Part shown: piece after piece, positions 17,903-27,267 of the stretch
Position numbering within the stretch: the stretch's first letter is position 1
Layout of the letters: the number at the start of each line of letters is the position of its first letter
DNA from: Gammaproteobacteria bacterium
GTDB taxonomy: Bacteria; Pseudomonadota; Gammaproteobacteria; SZUA-152
Length of the DNA stretch: 57,566 nt
Direction of reading: 5' to 3'
NCBI GenBank assembly: GCA_013152545.1
Contig: JAADGF010000076.1
Coordinates: forward strand, 1 to 57,566
Program-made: the position numbers and the translations under genes
The notes under the pieces: generated by a model
The model's database searches: none
What the model saw: the letters and a program-made list of their open reading frames with translations, nothing else
Told to the model about the DNA's origin: nothing

Positions 17903-18919
17903 GTGTATACACTGGGAGAGTTAGCAAAGCGGGTTGATGCGGAGTTGGTTGGAGATGCCAATTGTGTTATTGAGCGACTTGCTACGTTAAAAAATGCTGG
18001 GGCTGGTGATATTGCTTTTTTTTCCAACCCCCGTTACCGAAAGTATCTGAATACGACTGCTGCGTCAGCGGTAATTATCTCGGTAAACGAGAGAAAAGTG
18101 TTAAACACAAATGGCTTGGTGGTACAAAACCCTTACGTTGTTTATGCCCGCATAGCGGGTCTGTTGCATCCCAATGTTGTTACAGAGCAAGGCATTCATC
18201 ATTCCAGCATTATTGATGGGAGCAGCCAAGTTGATCCAACCGCGTATGTAGGCCCCAATTGCGTCATTGGTGCGGGTGCCGTGATAGGTGCAAATAGCTA
18301 TATTGGCTCGGCTAGCATTATCGGTAAAAATGTTTGTATTGGTGAGCAGGCGTATTTTTTTGGCAATGTAACAGTGTGCAGTGACGTTGTGATAGGAGAC
18401 CGTGTCATACTTCACCCTGGCGTGGTTATCGGTGCTGATGGCTTTGGCTTAGCCCAGGAAGAGGAAGAGGGGCGATGGTTGAAGATACCACAACTGGGTG
18501 CTGTGCGAATTGGAAATGATGTGGAAATTGGTGCCAATACAACGGTCGATCGGGGTGCAATAGAAGATACTGTTATTGACGATGGTGTTAAGTTAGATAA
18601 TCTGATTCAAGTTGCGCACAATGTTTGTATTGGTGCTCATACCGTCATTGCTGCTCTGACGGGTGTCGCCGGGAGTGTTAAAATAGGCAAACACTGTACA
18701 ATAGCTGGACAAGTCGGGTTTGTGGGGCATATTGAAATTGTTGATAATGTCGTCATTACTGGCAAGTCGCTTATAACTCGTTCGATTACCAAGGCAGGCA
18801 CTTATTCATCGGGTATGCCGATGATGGAGCATAAACAATGGCGGCGAAATTCGGTGAGATATAAGCAGCTGGACGAAATTGCACGCAGGCTGAAAACCTT
18901 AGAGGATAAATATCTTTAA
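17903..18919 (+). CDS. lpxD: UDP-3-O-(3-hydroxyacyl)glucosamine N-acyltransferase
   Basis: LpxD adds the second hydroxyacyl chain in lipid A synthesis. The N-terminal uridine-binding domain (YTLGELAKRVDAELVGD) is followed by a left-handed beta-helix of hexapeptide repeats from about residue 100 (YVGPNCVIGAGAVIGANSYI and so on). The catalytic region DNLIQVAHNVCIGAHTVIAA contains the active-site His, and a C-terminal helix ends the chain. The length is 338 residues (E. coli 341). The start is GTG at 17903. The cluster lpxD-fabZ-lpxA-lpxB shares one strand and short spacers except before lpxB. Confidence 0.97.
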   Translation: MYTLGELAKRVDAELVGDANCVIERLATLKNAGAGDIAFFSNPRYRKYLNTTAASAVIISVNERKVLNTNGLVVQNPYVVYARIAGLLHPNVVTEQGIHHSSIIDGSSQVDPTAYVGPNCVIGAGAVIGANSYIGSASIIGKNVCIGEQAYFFGNVTVCSDVVIGDRVILHPGVVIGADGFGLAQEEEEGRWLKIPQLGAVRIGNDVEIGANTTVDRGAIEDTVIDDGVKLDNLIQVAHNVCIGAHTVIAALTGVAGSVKIGKHCTIAGQVGFVGHIEIVDNVVITGKSLITRSITKAGTYSSGMPMMEHKQWRRNSVRYKQLDEIARRLKTLEDKYL

Positions 18920-18953
18920 GGAAATTGTTTAACCATGATAAGAATCAGGTCTA

Positions 18954-19418
18954 ATGGATAATTCTCAAGAAACGCTTGATATATACGAAGTATTAAAATA
19001 TTTGCCACATCGTTATCCTTTCTTGCTCATCGACAGGGTTATTGAGTGTAAGGTTGGTGAATCGCTGACGGGCATTAAAAATGTTTCTTATAACGAACCT
19101 TACTTTCAGGGACATTTCCCTGACCGACCGGTGATGCCGGGGGTTCTAATTTTAGAAGCACTGGCCCAGGCAACCGGTATTTTGGCGTTTAGAACCAGTA
19201 ATAAGCGACCAGAAGAAGGCTTACTATACTATTTGGTTGGGATCGATGATGCGCGTTTTAAACACCCTGTTGAACCAGGCGATCAGTTAATGTTGAAAGT
19301 TAAAGTGATTAAATCAAAGCGCGGTGTCTGGAAGTTTAATGGCGAAGCCAGTGTGGATGGGAATATGGTTGCCAATGCGATGTTAATGTGCGCTGAGCGG
19401 CCAGCGGTATCATCTTGA
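18954..19418 (+). CDS. fabZ: 3-hydroxyacyl-[acyl-carrier-protein] dehydratase FabZ
   Basis: FabZ dehydrates beta-hydroxyacyl-ACP in fatty-acid elongation and thereby competes with LpxA/LpxD for hydroxyacyl-ACP. The hot-dog fold signature is complete: [13 protein letters not shown], then [20 protein letters not shown], with the catalytic His (GHFP) and Glu (LILEA). At 154 residues it matches the family. It lies 34 bp after lpxD, between the two acyltransferase genes as in most gammaproteobacteria. Confidence 0.97.
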   Translation: MDNSQETLDIYEVLKYLPHRYPFLLIDRVIECKVGESLTGIKNVSYNEPYFQGHFPDRPVMPGVLILEALAQATGILAFRTSNKRPEEGLLYYLVGIDDARFKHPVEPGDQLMLKVKVIKSKRGVWKFNGEASVDGNMVANAMLMCAERPAVSS

Positions 19419-19498
19419 AATTTAAATCAACTGATGTGGTTTTGTTGTATTTACAATCAATCGTGTAACAATATAAATGATTTAAGGGTTTTCGGAAA

Positions 19499-20269
19499 TT
19501 GATTCATTCAACTGCAATCGTTGATAAATCGGCAAAAATCGCTGAAGGGGTACGTGTTGGGCCTTATTCGATTATTGGCCCAGAGGTGGAAATAAAATCT
19601 GGTACAGTTATCGGTCCGCATGTTGTGATTGAAGGCCCCACAACGATAGGCCTGAACAATAAAATTTTTCAATTCGCCTCCATTGGGGATGCGCCGCAAG
19701 ACAAAAAATATGCAAACGAAGCCACATATCTTGAAATCGGTGATAATAATGTTATTCGAGAATACTGCACAATCAGTCGAGGTACTACGCAAGATATAGG
19801 TATTACCAGAGTGGGTAATGAGAATTGGATCATGGCGTATGTTCATATTGCTCACGATTGCCAGGTTGGTAATCATACTATCTTTGCCAATTCGGCGACA
19901 TTGGCTGGTCATGTTGTTGTGGAAGATCATGCCATATTAGGTGGTTTTACATTAGTGCATCAATTTTGCAAATTGGGTGCACATTGTTTCACTGCCATGA
20001 ACAGCGTGATATCGAAAGACGTACCGCCATTTATTCTAGTGTCAGGACATATGGCTAAGCCATGCGGTTTAAATCAGCAAGGGCTGAAGCGACGGGGGTT
20101 TGAGCCTGATGTGTTAAGTCAATTACGTAACGCCTATAAAATATTATATCGCTCAGGTAACACTTTGGATCAGGCCATCAAAAAAATTGATGTTTTGGCA
20201 AAAGAGTCTTCTGAAGTGGCGCAATTTGTTGCTTTTCTTCGTAATGTTACCCGGGGAGTGTTGCGTTAG
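19499..20269 (+). CDS. lpxA: UDP-N-acetylglucosamine O-acyltransferase
   Basis: LpxA performs the first step of lipid A synthesis, moving a hydroxyacyl chain from ACP to UDP-GlcNAc. The hexapeptide beta-helix fills residues 1-185 (IHSTAIVDKSAKIAEGVRVG). The catalytic His is in MAYVHIAHDCQVGNHTIFAN, and the C-terminal helical domain begins at KPCGLNQQGLKRRGF. The length is 256 residues (E. coli 262). The start is TTG at 19499, preceded by AAGGG; no in-frame ATG precedes the conserved IHSTAIV, so the rare start seems genuine. Confidence 0.96.
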   Translation: MIHSTAIVDKSAKIAEGVRVGPYSIIGPEVEIKSGTVIGPHVVIEGPTTIGLNNKIFQFASIGDAPQDKKYANEATYLEIGDNNVIREYCTISRGTTQDIGITRVGNENWIMAYVHIAHDCQVGNHTIFANSATLAGHVVVEDHAILGGFTLVHQFCKLGAHCFTAMNSVISKDVPPFILVSGHMAKPCGLNQQGLKRRGFEPDVLSQLRNAYKILYRSGNTLDQAIKKIDVLAKESSEVAQFVAFLRNVTRGVLR

Positions 20270-20730
20270 TCGGGTTTTATAATTCTCAATTCATTCGTTA
20301 AATCTACCTGGTAATTGCCTTTGTATTGCTGCCATTCAGCCGGTGTGTGGCAATGATCCAACGAATCATTGGGAAAAATCTGTTGGATCAAGTGTCCATG
20401 CAATTTCTTGTTGATGTGTCTGATCGAGTGCAACTTCACTCTTCGTTGAACCTACTGCGAATGCTGGTGGTATAGAACCTAAACGGTTTTTCAGACTATT
20501 TTTGTCTCATCGTATGGGGGTGTGCTGTTGTCCAAAATAGTCTGAAAAACTATTTATCTTCGATACCCACGTTGAGTTTTTTAGGAACTTGTCACAGTTA
20601 AGGAGTGTCGTGAAGCGAGTGGCAATGAGGTTGATTTTCCTTCCGGTGACATCTTGTTCTCTGGTAAGAGTTGTTGGGCCAGCTTATGAGTGACACAATT
20701 TAATTTGAATGTACTAAAACCCGAATTGAT
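20270..20730. other. 461-bp hairpin-rich gap between lpxA and lpxB
   Basis: lpxA and lpxB are usually adjacent or overlapping, yet here 461 bp separate them. Two long inverted repeats stand out: TGATCCAAC / GTTGGATCA (20354-20362, 20382-20390) and GTTTTTCAGACTATTTTTG / CAAAATAGTCTGAAAAAC (20486-20504, 20533-20550). No ORF above background and no T-run terminator accompany them. They could be a structured RNA, an attenuator, or the ends of a decayed element. Confidence 0.5.
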
Positions 20731-21864
20731 ATGCGTATAGGAATTGTAGCCGGAGAAGCGTCTGGTGACTTACTCGGCGAAGGCCTGGTAATACAGCTGA
20801 AAAACCAATTACCAGAGTTGATTGCTGATGGTATTGCTGGGCCAAAAATGATAGCTCAGGGTGTTCATTCGCTATATCCCATGGAGCGGCTCTCTGTTAT
20901 GGGGCTCACTGAGGTTTTTAGTCGTTACTTTGAATTGGTAAAAATGAGACGTGACCTGGTTAAATACTTTATTGAGCAAAAAATTGAATTGTTTATCGGA
21001 ATTGATGCCCCTGATTTTAATTTGGGCCTGGAACAGCAGCTACATAAAGCCGGAATTAAAATAGTTCATTACGTTAGTCCCTCTGTTTGGGTGTGGCGCC
21101 AATATCGCATTAAAAAAATAGTTAAATCCGTTGATCTGATGCTAACACTTTTTCCGCATGAGGCCCGATTCTACCGGGCTTATGATATGCCAGTGGAATT
21201 CGTCGGTCACCCGCTTGCGGACCATATTCCCGACGTAGTGGATAAGCCCGCTTCACGAAAGCTTTTAGGTTTACCTCATGATAAAAAAATTGTTGCCATA
21301 TTACCTGGAAGTCGTAGTCACGAGTTGCATTATCTTGCGGATAGTTTTTTATCGGCAGCGCAATATTGTGTTCGTGAAAGGGACGATTTGCATTTTATAA
21401 CACCGTTGGCCTCTCCTGAACGGCGGTTGCAATTTGAAGCTGCTTTGAGGCGGCAAACTGATTCATTGCCGATAACATTGGTCGATGGTTTATCGTTTGA
21501 AGTAATGGCTGCAGCAGATGTGGTGTTGTTGGCATCAGGCACAGCAGCATTAGAAGCATTGCTCATGAAGCGTCCTATGGTTGTCGCTTATCGTGTAGCG
21601 CCACTGACCTATTGGATTAGCAAATGTTTGGTGAAGACATCCGTTTTTTCTCTGCCTAATTTGCTTGCACGGGAAAGCCTGGTGCCTGAGTTTATCCAGT
21701 ATGACATTGTTCCTGAAAAGCTTGCGAGGTGCTTGCTGGATTATATCGACCACCCTGATAAAGTGCTGGCGTTGGATGCTCAGTTTAGGGCAGTGCATGA
21801 ATCTTTAAGAAAAAATGCAAGCGTTGCTGCCGCAAATGCGATTTTAAAAATATATCGTGGCTAG
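20731..21864 (+). CDS. lpxB: Lipid-A-disaccharide synthase
   Basis: LpxB is the GT19 glycosyltransferase that joins UDP-2,3-diacylglucosamine and lipid X to form the lipid A disaccharide, peripherally at the inner membrane. The N-terminal block [18 protein letters not shown], the acceptor-side [11 protein letters not shown] and [13 protein letters not shown], and the donor-side [10 protein letters not shown] and [20 protein letters not shown] are all characteristic. The length is 377 residues (E. coli 382). The ribosome-binding site is weak. The stop overlaps the longest reading frame of rnhB but lies before its preferred start. Confidence 0.97.
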   Translation: MRIGIVAGEASGDLLGEGLVIQLKNQLPELIADGIAGPKMIAQGVHSLYPMERLSVMGLTEVFSRYFELVKMRRDLVKYFIEQKIELFIGIDAPDFNLGLEQQLHKAGIKIVHYVSPSVWVWRQYRIKKIVKSVDLMLTLFPHEARFYRAYDMPVEFVGHPLADHIPDVVDKPASRKLLGLPHDKKIVAILPGSRSHELHYLADSFLSAAQYCVRERDDLHFITPLASPERRLQFEAALRRQTDSLPITLVDGLSFEVMAAADVVLLASGTAALEALLMKRPMVVAYRVAPLTYWISKCLVKTSVFSLPNLLARESLVPEFIQYDIVPEKLARCLLDYIDHPDKVLALDAQFRAVHESLRKNASVAAANAILKIYRG

Positions 21865-21877
21865 AGGAGTAAGCATA

Positions 21878-22471
21878 GTGGAACAACAACCATTTTATTT
21901 TAGCCATAAAGTAAAACGCCTCGCTGGTGTAGATGAAGTCGGGCGTGGTCCCTTAGCGGGGCCGGTGGTAACAGCCGCAGTAATATTAGATGATAACAAG
22001 CCGATCGAAGGTCTGGCAGATTCGAAAAAATTGACTGAACTGCAAAGAGAAAGACTGGCAAAGGAAATCAAGCATAATTCAATTGCCTGGGCTTTAGGGC
22101 GGGCAGAAGTGGCGGAAATTGATGAAATTAATATTTTGCAAGCAACCTTATTAGCGATGCAACGGGCAGTGCTGGCGCTGACAATTGAGCCGGACTATGT
22201 TGTGGTCGATGGCAATCGTTGCCCAACGTTTTCGTGCCCAGGGGAAGCCATTGTTCAGGGGGATGGTCTTGTCGCTGTTATTAGTGCAGCGTCAATTATC
22301 GCGAAAGTGGCTCGCGATCAGGAAATGGTATTGTTGAGTGAAAAATTTCCCGGTTATGGTTTGGAGCGCCATAAGGGTTATCCTACAAAAGTACACTTAA
22401 GTGCTTTAAATACGTTAGGGGTTAGTGCTGTTCACCGTCGTTCTTTTGCGCCAGTGAAAAAATTACTGTAA
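21878..22471 (+). CDS. rnhB: Ribonuclease HII
   Basis: RNase HII removes ribonucleotides misincorporated in DNA and RNA primers. The DEDD active site is represented by [19 protein letters not shown] (Asp, Glu), VVVDGNR (Asp) and the [12 protein letters not shown] Asp. The GTG at 21878 is preceded by GAGGAG at 21864-21869 and gives 197 residues, as in E. coli (198). The ATG-like reading from 21857 would overlap lpxB and is less likely. In pseudomonads dnaE follows; here the conserved block ends. Confidence 0.95.
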   Translation: MEQQPFYFSHKVKRLAGVDEVGRGPLAGPVVTAAVILDDNKPIEGLADSKKLTELQRERLAKEIKHNSIAWALGRAEVAEIDEINILQATLLAMQRAVLALTIEPDYVVVDGNRCPTFSCPGEAIVQGDGLVAVISAASIIAKVARDQEMVLLSEKFPGYGLERHKGYPTKVHLSALNTLGVSAVHRRSFAPVKKLL

Positions 22472-22480
22472 CTTCAATGG

Positions 22481-22499
22481 ATTAGTATCGGATACTAAT
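22481..22499. repeat. Perfect 19-bp palindrome downstream of rnhB
   Basis: ATTAGTATC-G-GATACTAAT is a perfect inverted repeat centred on one base, 9 bp after the rnhB stop. No T-tract follows, so it is not a standard terminator; it could be a protein-binding site between convergent rnhB and the diguanylate cyclase gene. Confidence 0.6.
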
Positions 22500-22675
22500 T
22501 AAGCCGTTGAGTTGGTTTATGGTGGTATCTGCTTTTATTGTTTTATGCGGCATTTGCCTCAAGCTAACACCATCAGTTGAATGGCATGTAGCGTGCTCAC
22601 CCTTTGAGTGAAGTTGGTAAAACACAATATTTCAGTTGTTCCAATAGTTAGTGCAACTTATAAATGTTCAATTGA

Positions 22676-23602
22676 CTAATTTACAATTCGTATGCAGTTT
22701 CTGCCGTCACGCTTCGCTCGGTATAACGCCTCATCAGCGCGGCCTAAAAAAGTTTTTTCGTCGTCAGATGGATGCAATGTGGTGATTCCAAGGCTGACCG
22801 TGATAGCGATGGTTTGCTTGTCAATAATACTTTCCAATTTTTCCACTCGGCGACGTATTCTTTTTGCCAGTCGTAATACACCCGTTTCGTCAGTTTCTGG
22901 TAGTACGATTACAAATTCTTCTCCACCATAACGGAACATCCGGTCGGAAATGCGTACACTTTTTTCTGCGCATTCCACCAGTGATTGCAACAAAAAATCA
23001 CCCGTTGAATGGCCAAATTTATCATTAACGTTTTTAAAGTGATCGACGTCCATCATGATGACACCCAATGAGCGATTGTGACGAAATGCCAATTCGATTT
23101 CGCGATGCAGCGTTGTGCTCATTGCGGCGCGGTTGCCGATCCCGGTTAGGGGGTCTTTGTGTGCCGCATTCACTGCCTCCTGGTAAAGTAAAGCGTTTCG
23201 CAGGGGGTAGTGGATTGCGCAAATCAAGTATTCCAGTTCTTTGATTTCAGATTCGGTAAATTTTTTATGTCGTGTCAAACTCAGTATGCCGAGTTGACTA
23301 TTATTGATGCTGAGCTGGTATGTGCATGAATGCCGGGCCCGTTTACCGATAACAAAATTGAGGTTGGTTTTTTCATAGACATAATTTAAGTGCTCATGGG
23401 GAACACTGCTCTGAATCTCATTGCCAAATTGTGTCAGGATTTCTTCGACATTAAGTGTTGTTTGCAATAATCCGGCAATCTGTAAAATGCGGTCACTTTT
23501 CTGGGGGAACGCTGCAAATTGTTCTGGACCCAATGCGGCGGCAAGGTTGCCATTGCTTTTGACTGGCCGGATTTTGTTATCGGTTTGTGGAATAGAGGAC
23601 AT
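22676..23602 (-). CDS. GAF-GGDEF diguanylate cyclase
   Basis: This is predicted to make cyclic di-GMP from two GTP. The 308-residue protein has no membrane segment. Residues ~30-140 resemble a GAF-type sensor domain, joined to a C-terminal GGDEF domain starting DPLTGIGNRAAM. The active site is an intact GGEEF at 226-230, with the metal/GTP region IMMDVDHFKNVNDKFGH. An RxxD inhibitory site (RISD, 217-220) lies five residues before it, so product feedback is expected. There is no EAL domain. ATG at 23602 has AAGGTG upstream. It lies alone between the lpx block and yciK, and its signal is unknown. Confidence 0.9.
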   Translation of the reverse strand: MSSIPQTDNKIRPVKSNGNLAAALGPEQFAAFPQKSDRILQIAGLLQTTLNVEEILTQFGNEIQSSVPHEHLNYVYEKTNLNFVIGKRARHSCTYQLSINNSQLGILSLTRHKKFTESEIKELEYLICAIHYPLRNALLYQEAVNAAHKDPLTGIGNRAAMSTTLHREIELAFRHNRSLGVIMMDVDHFKNVNDKFGHSTGDFLLQSLVECAEKSVRISDRMFRYGGEEFVIVLPETDETGVLRLAKRIRRRVEKLESIIDKQTIAITVSLGITTLHPSDDEKTFLGRADEALYRAKRDGRNCIRIVN

Positions 23603-23804
23603 TTAAATTCACCTTATTGTTATTCGGACTTTACCCGTCGTTGAAGGCGAAAATCGTGCCAGATTGTTTGTTTTAGAGGATGATGTTAATTTAACAAGGA
23701 CTTATTGCAAATAATTAAATTGACGACGTAAAATTGTCGGTTGTTATACGTCAAAATGGTAGCGCGGTTGTGTTGCGGTCGGAGTTATTTCTTATGATTG
23801 AAAT

Positions 23805-24542
23805 TTATACATCGAAGCGTTCGCCAGTAACGCCGATGCTGTCTGGCCCCATTAAATACAGGTATACCGCCATGATTTGCTGAGGAGTTGGTAGGGTGTT
23901 GGGGTTATCGCCAGGGTAGGCCAGTGAGTTCATGCGAGTGCGTACTCGGCCAGGATCAATGCTGTTGACACGAATATTGGTATTCACTTCCAGTTCTTCT
24001 GAGAGTATTTCCATTAAATTTTCACTGGCAGCTTTAGAGACAGCGTAGGCTCCCCAGTATGCCTGCCCTTTGTAGCCTACATTGGCAGAGGTGAATACAA
24101 TAGATGCTTCCGGTGATTTTTTCAATAATGGCAAACAGGCTTTGGTAAGCATGAATGGTGCATTTAAATTGACATGCAATACATGCGCCCATAGTCGGTT
24201 ATCATAGTGTTCAATCGGCGTTAATGTGCCTAATACGGCGGCGTTATGCAGTAATCCGTCCAGGCGGCCAAATTCTTTATGAATCGTCGCAGCAAGAATT
24301 TTACATTCTTTGGGTGTCGCTAGCTGTAATTCCAGTGGATAAATAGCGGGTTGTGTATAGCCCGCTTGTTCAATGACGTCATAAACGGCTTCCAGCTTTT
24401 TTTGCGTGCGACCTAACAAAACAACAGTGGCTCCATACTTGGCGAGTTCTTGGGCTGCTGCTGCACCAATACCGTCACCTGCACCTGTAATTAATATGAC
24501 GCGGTCCTTTAATAAGCCGGGCGCCGGGCGATACTTTTGCAT
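23805..24542 (-). CDS. yciK: YciK-family short-chain dehydrogenase/reductase
   Basis: A classical SDR oxidoreductase of 245 residues. The Rossmann motif is ILITGAGDGIGAAAAQELA (TGxxxGIG), HNAAVLG is the NNAG-like motif, and the catalytic Ser (TSANVG) and Tyr-x3-Lys (YAVSKAA) are present. SIDPGRVRTRMN follows. The pattern and the neighbourhood near ubiG match the YciK subgroup, whose substrate is not firmly known. In pseudomonads the order is ubiG-mupP-yciK; here hpnEDC lies between instead of mupP. It would be transcribed after hpnE, across a repeat element. Confidence 0.88.
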   Translation of the reverse strand: MQKYRPAPGLLKDRVILITGAGDGIGAAAAQELAKYGATVVLLGRTQKKLEAVYDVIEQAGYTQPAIYPLELQLATPKECKILAATIHKEFGRLDGLLHNAAVLGTLTPIEHYDNRLWAHVLHVNLNAPFMLTKACLPLLKKSPEASIVFTSANVGYKGQAYWGAYAVSKAASENLMEILSEELEVNTNIRVNSIDPGRVRTRMNSLAYPGDNPNTLPTPQQIMAVYLYLMGPDSIGVTGERFDV

Positions 24543-24600
24543 TAAACTGTGGCCCTCTAGTGTTCTGTTGCTAACTTAAGTTCATCTGTGATTAAGGCAT

Positions 24601-24640
24601 GGGCATGCAATAACTTACTGATCGGTTTAAGTTATGCCCC
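24601..24640. repeat. Imperfect inverted repeat next to family A element
   Basis: GGGCATgcaATAACTTA and TAAGTTATGCCCC form an inverted repeat with a 3-nt bulge around TTACTGATCGG, just upstream of yciK. No T-run follows on either strand. It could be a cis-regulatory hairpin of yciK or older element debris. Confidence 0.45.
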
Positions 24641-24644
24641 GTTC

Positions 24645-24836
24645 TTAGGTGCCTGTCCCAGAATAGAAAGCTGACTGCGAAAACGCCATATTGGCCCATT
24701 TTTACGATCATTTTGTTAAATAGGCTCAATATTCGCTTCAAATACCAAAAGTAGGTGCCCGATGCAATCGAAAAATGGACTTAACATGGCGTTCCCTCGC
24801 GACAGCGGCTATTCTGGGACAGGCTCCCTCCCCTAG
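24645..24836. mobile_element. MITE-like family A element, copy 1 (about 192 bp)
   Basis: The ends are imperfect terminal inverted repeats of about 39 bp. The first 16 bases GCCTGTCCCAGAATAG (24651-24666) are perfectly inverted at 24809-24824, and both ends run to ACGCCAT inside. The outer borders read TTAGG / CCTAG. The reverse complement of 31188-31382 matches it along its whole length, including an internal TAAATAGGCTCAATATTCGC. It carries no ORF able to encode a transposase, so it would have been moved in trans. It sits 5 bp from the hpnE stop, in the hpnE-yciK gap. Confidence 0.8.
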
Positions 24837-24840
24837 AAGG

Positions 24841-26283
24841 TCAGCATTGCAATGACTTGACAAGAGTATGTGCACAACGTGACCCACTGCGAACGGCGCT
24901 TTCCAATGTTGCTGGAAGCCCGGTATTAGTATAGTCTCCAGCTACCCAAAGTCCGTTAACTGCTGTTTTATTTCCCGGTCTAAATTGGTTGCAGTTAGTT
25001 GTGCTATGAAAAGTAGCACGTTTTTCGCGAATTACCATTCTTTTTAAGGCAGATGACCATTGTGGAAACAGCTCGCTGATTTCTTTTTCCACTAATTCAC
25101 AAAGCGCATCATTATCCAGCGACATATGATTGCCATCACTACTGATGACAATCGCCATTAATCCGAATTGACCATAAATAGATCGGTCAAAAATCCATTG
25201 AGACGTTGTACCCTCCAAGCCGATCATTTCAGTATTTAGTCGGGTATTGCTTGGATATTGCAGGTATACCGTACATATGGGTTGGTGATCAAGTTCTTTG
25301 AGTTGATCGTGTAGTGGTCGCAATTCGGTGTAAGGGGCTGTTAATTTTTGCGTTACGCTGTGAGGGGTTGCCAGTATTACCTGTTCGCATTCGATTGTGG
25401 TGTTATTCAATTTAACGCCTTGGATGCGTAAATTTTTAATATTAAGCTCGATTACACGCTGTCCCAGTCGAATGTTGCCACCGTTTTTTTCAATATACTC
25501 CATGGCTGGTTCGGGAAAAGTTGCCCCCAGGTCGGTATAAGTATAGAGGAAATCAGAGTCAGTGCGGGCATGGGTAAACACTTCGCGTAACATACGCAAA
25601 AAAATATGTGCAGAGGCAATGTCTATTTTGGTGTTTAATGTTGCCAGACACAGTGGTTCCCAGAGGCATTTGATGATAACGTCTGTTTGTTGATATCGGT
25701 TGAATAGGTTCAGGCAGCTTTCGTCTTTATCGAGGGTAAAATCGATATTTGACATGGCGGCACAAAACGTTAGTGCCCTGATTCGATCTGTAATAGAAAG
25801 CCCCCTGGCAAACAAAAGTCCCCAGGCAATATGTAGGGGGGCAGGGAGTCGCCCTGCGGTGATTTTGACGTCACGTCGGTATCGGCGCTTGATGTTTAAT
25901 GTTAACCTTTGCCGTTTTAAAATGGAGTCTTCACGTACACCGATAGTACGAAAAATCGATAAAGTAGATTCGTAAGCACCGATCAATAAATGTTGGCCGT
26001 TATCGACTGGAATAGCGGCTTGTTTTTTTGGCGATGTTTCGGCGTCGCTATTGTTGATGGCACAGACCTTATTTTCAAACGGTACCCGTCTGGCCCGACC
26101 TCCTAATTGTTTGGCGGATTCCAATAAAATAGTGGGAATTTCGTGCCGTACTAATTCGATAGCCGCTGTTAGGCCAGCCCAGCCTCCTCCCACGACAATG
26201 ACCGGTTTAACCTGCTTCACGACACTGTGCTTATTGTGGTTAGCGTGGGGGCTGCGTGGTAGTGCTGAATTTATGTGTGGCAT
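24841..26283 (-). CDS. hpnE: Hydroxysqualene dehydroxylase HpnE
   Basis: HpnE is an FAD-dependent amine-oxidase-fold enzyme that reduces hydroxysqualene to squalene, the last step of the bacterial HpnCDE route. The dinucleotide-binding motif VVGGGWAGLTAAIELVRHE and the LGGRARR second glycine motif are near the N-terminus. VDNGQHLLIGAYESTLSIFR is typical of HpnE. The C-terminal FAD motif is GLWVAGDYTNTGLPATLESA. I start at ATG 26283 (480 residues), overlapping hpnD by 13 nt; an upstream ATG at 26343 would extend 60 nt into hpnD with unconserved residues. Operon order is hpnC-hpnD-hpnE. Confidence 0.9.
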   Translation of the reverse strand: MPHINSALPRSPHANHNKHSVVKQVKPVIVVGGGWAGLTAAIELVRHEIPTILLESAKQLGGRARRVPFENKVCAINNSDAETSPKKQAAIPVDNGQHLLIGAYESTLSIFRTIGVREDSILKRQRLTLNIKRRYRRDVKITAGRLPAPLHIAWGLLFARGLSITDRIRALTFCAAMSNIDFTLDKDESCLNLFNRYQQTDVIIKCLWEPLCLATLNTKIDIASAHIFLRMLREVFTHARTDSDFLYTYTDLGATFPEPAMEYIEKNGGNIRLGQRVIELNIKNLRIQGVKLNNTTIECEQVILATPHSVTQKLTAPYTELRPLHDQLKELDHQPICTVYLQYPSNTRLNTEMIGLEGTTSQWIFDRSIYGQFGLMAIVISSDGNHMSLDNDALCELVEKEISELFPQWSSALKRMVIREKRATFHSTTNCNQFRPGNKTAVNGLWVAGDYTNTGLPATLESAVRSGSRCAHTLVKSLQC

Positions 26284-27143
26284 GTTTGTAAATATTTTTT
26301 GTGACGTTTTTTTTCGATGCGGGAGGTTTGCCAAGCCAACCATAGTTTTTTAATAGGTGTTAACGAAACTCGTTGATCGAGAACTTGATCGCTGTCTTGT
26401 TCTATTGCTTTTAGGGTATTCAAGTAAATAGTAGCCATAATCAGTCCGCTACGCTGTGTATATCGGTCTTGTTCTGGCAGGTGATCAAATGCTTTTTGAT
26501 AATAATCGTGGGTACGGGCAGATTGGTGCTTCAGCAGAGCCTGCATCGGGTCGCTTTTTTTAGTGTTGAGAATATCCTCTTCGCTGATACCAAATTGTTG
26601 TATTTCATCTTGTGGTATGTAAATTCGATTACGTAAAGCATCTTCACGTACATCACGCAGTATGTTAGTGAGTTGAAATGCAGTCCCTAGATAAAGGGCA
26701 TATTTGCGGACGGTATGGTTTTGGTACCCAAAAATTTCAGCTGCCAATAGGCCAACGACACCAGCGACCCGATAACAGTAGAGAGACAGATCCTTAAATG
26801 TGGCATAGCGATTGTTGTCAAGGTCCATTTCCATGCCGTCAATAATTTCTAAAAAATATTCCAGCGGCAAGTTGAATCTCTGTAGTGGTTTGGTTAACGC
26901 GACTTGTACGGGATGTTGTGGGGAACCGTCAAAGGTTTGTTGCATGGTGCTGCGCCACCATTGCAGCTTTACGCGGGCAATGCTTGCTTCACTGCATTCG
27001 TCAACAATATCGTCAACTTCGCGGCAAAATGCATAAAGTGCAATGATTGCTTTGCGTTGTTCCTCTGGCAGAAACAGAAAACTATAATAAAAGCTGGAAC
27101 CGCTTTTAGCCGCTTTGTCTTGGCAGTATTGGTCAGGCGTCAT
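26271..27143 (-). CDS. hpnD: Presqualene diphosphate synthase HpnD
   Basis: HpnD condenses two farnesyl diphosphates to presqualene diphosphate. The trans-isoprenyl head-to-head synthase fold is shown by two Asp-rich metal motifs: REVDDIVDE near residues 41-49 and NILRDVREDALRNRIYIPQDE near 160-180. At 290 residues it is the usual size. It overlaps hpnE and lies 124 bp after hpnC. By itself it could be mistaken for phytoene synthase; the trio with hpnC and hpnE supports the squalene assignment. Confidence 0.92.
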   Translation of the reverse strand: MTPDQYCQDKAAKSGSSFYYSFLFLPEEQRKAIIALYAFCREVDDIVDECSEASIARVKLQWWRSTMQQTFDGSPQHPVQVALTKPLQRFNLPLEYFLEIIDGMEMDLDNNRYATFKDLSLYCYRVAGVVGLLAAEIFGYQNHTVRKYALYLGTAFQLTNILRDVREDALRNRIYIPQDEIQQFGISEEDILNTKKSDPMQALLKHQSARTHDYYQKAFDHLPEQDRYTQRSGLIMATIYLNTLKAIEQDSDQVLDQRVSLTPIKKLWLAWQTSRIEKKRHKKYLQTCHT

Positions 27144-27267
27144 TGGGTCTTAGTGATCACAAAATAAAAACCATCAAAACTAACTCTTTTCATTCAACGT
27201 CGAAAATCGTGATTATACAGAACAAACGTGCAGGACACTATTGCTCTATACTTGGAATCGCAATGCT

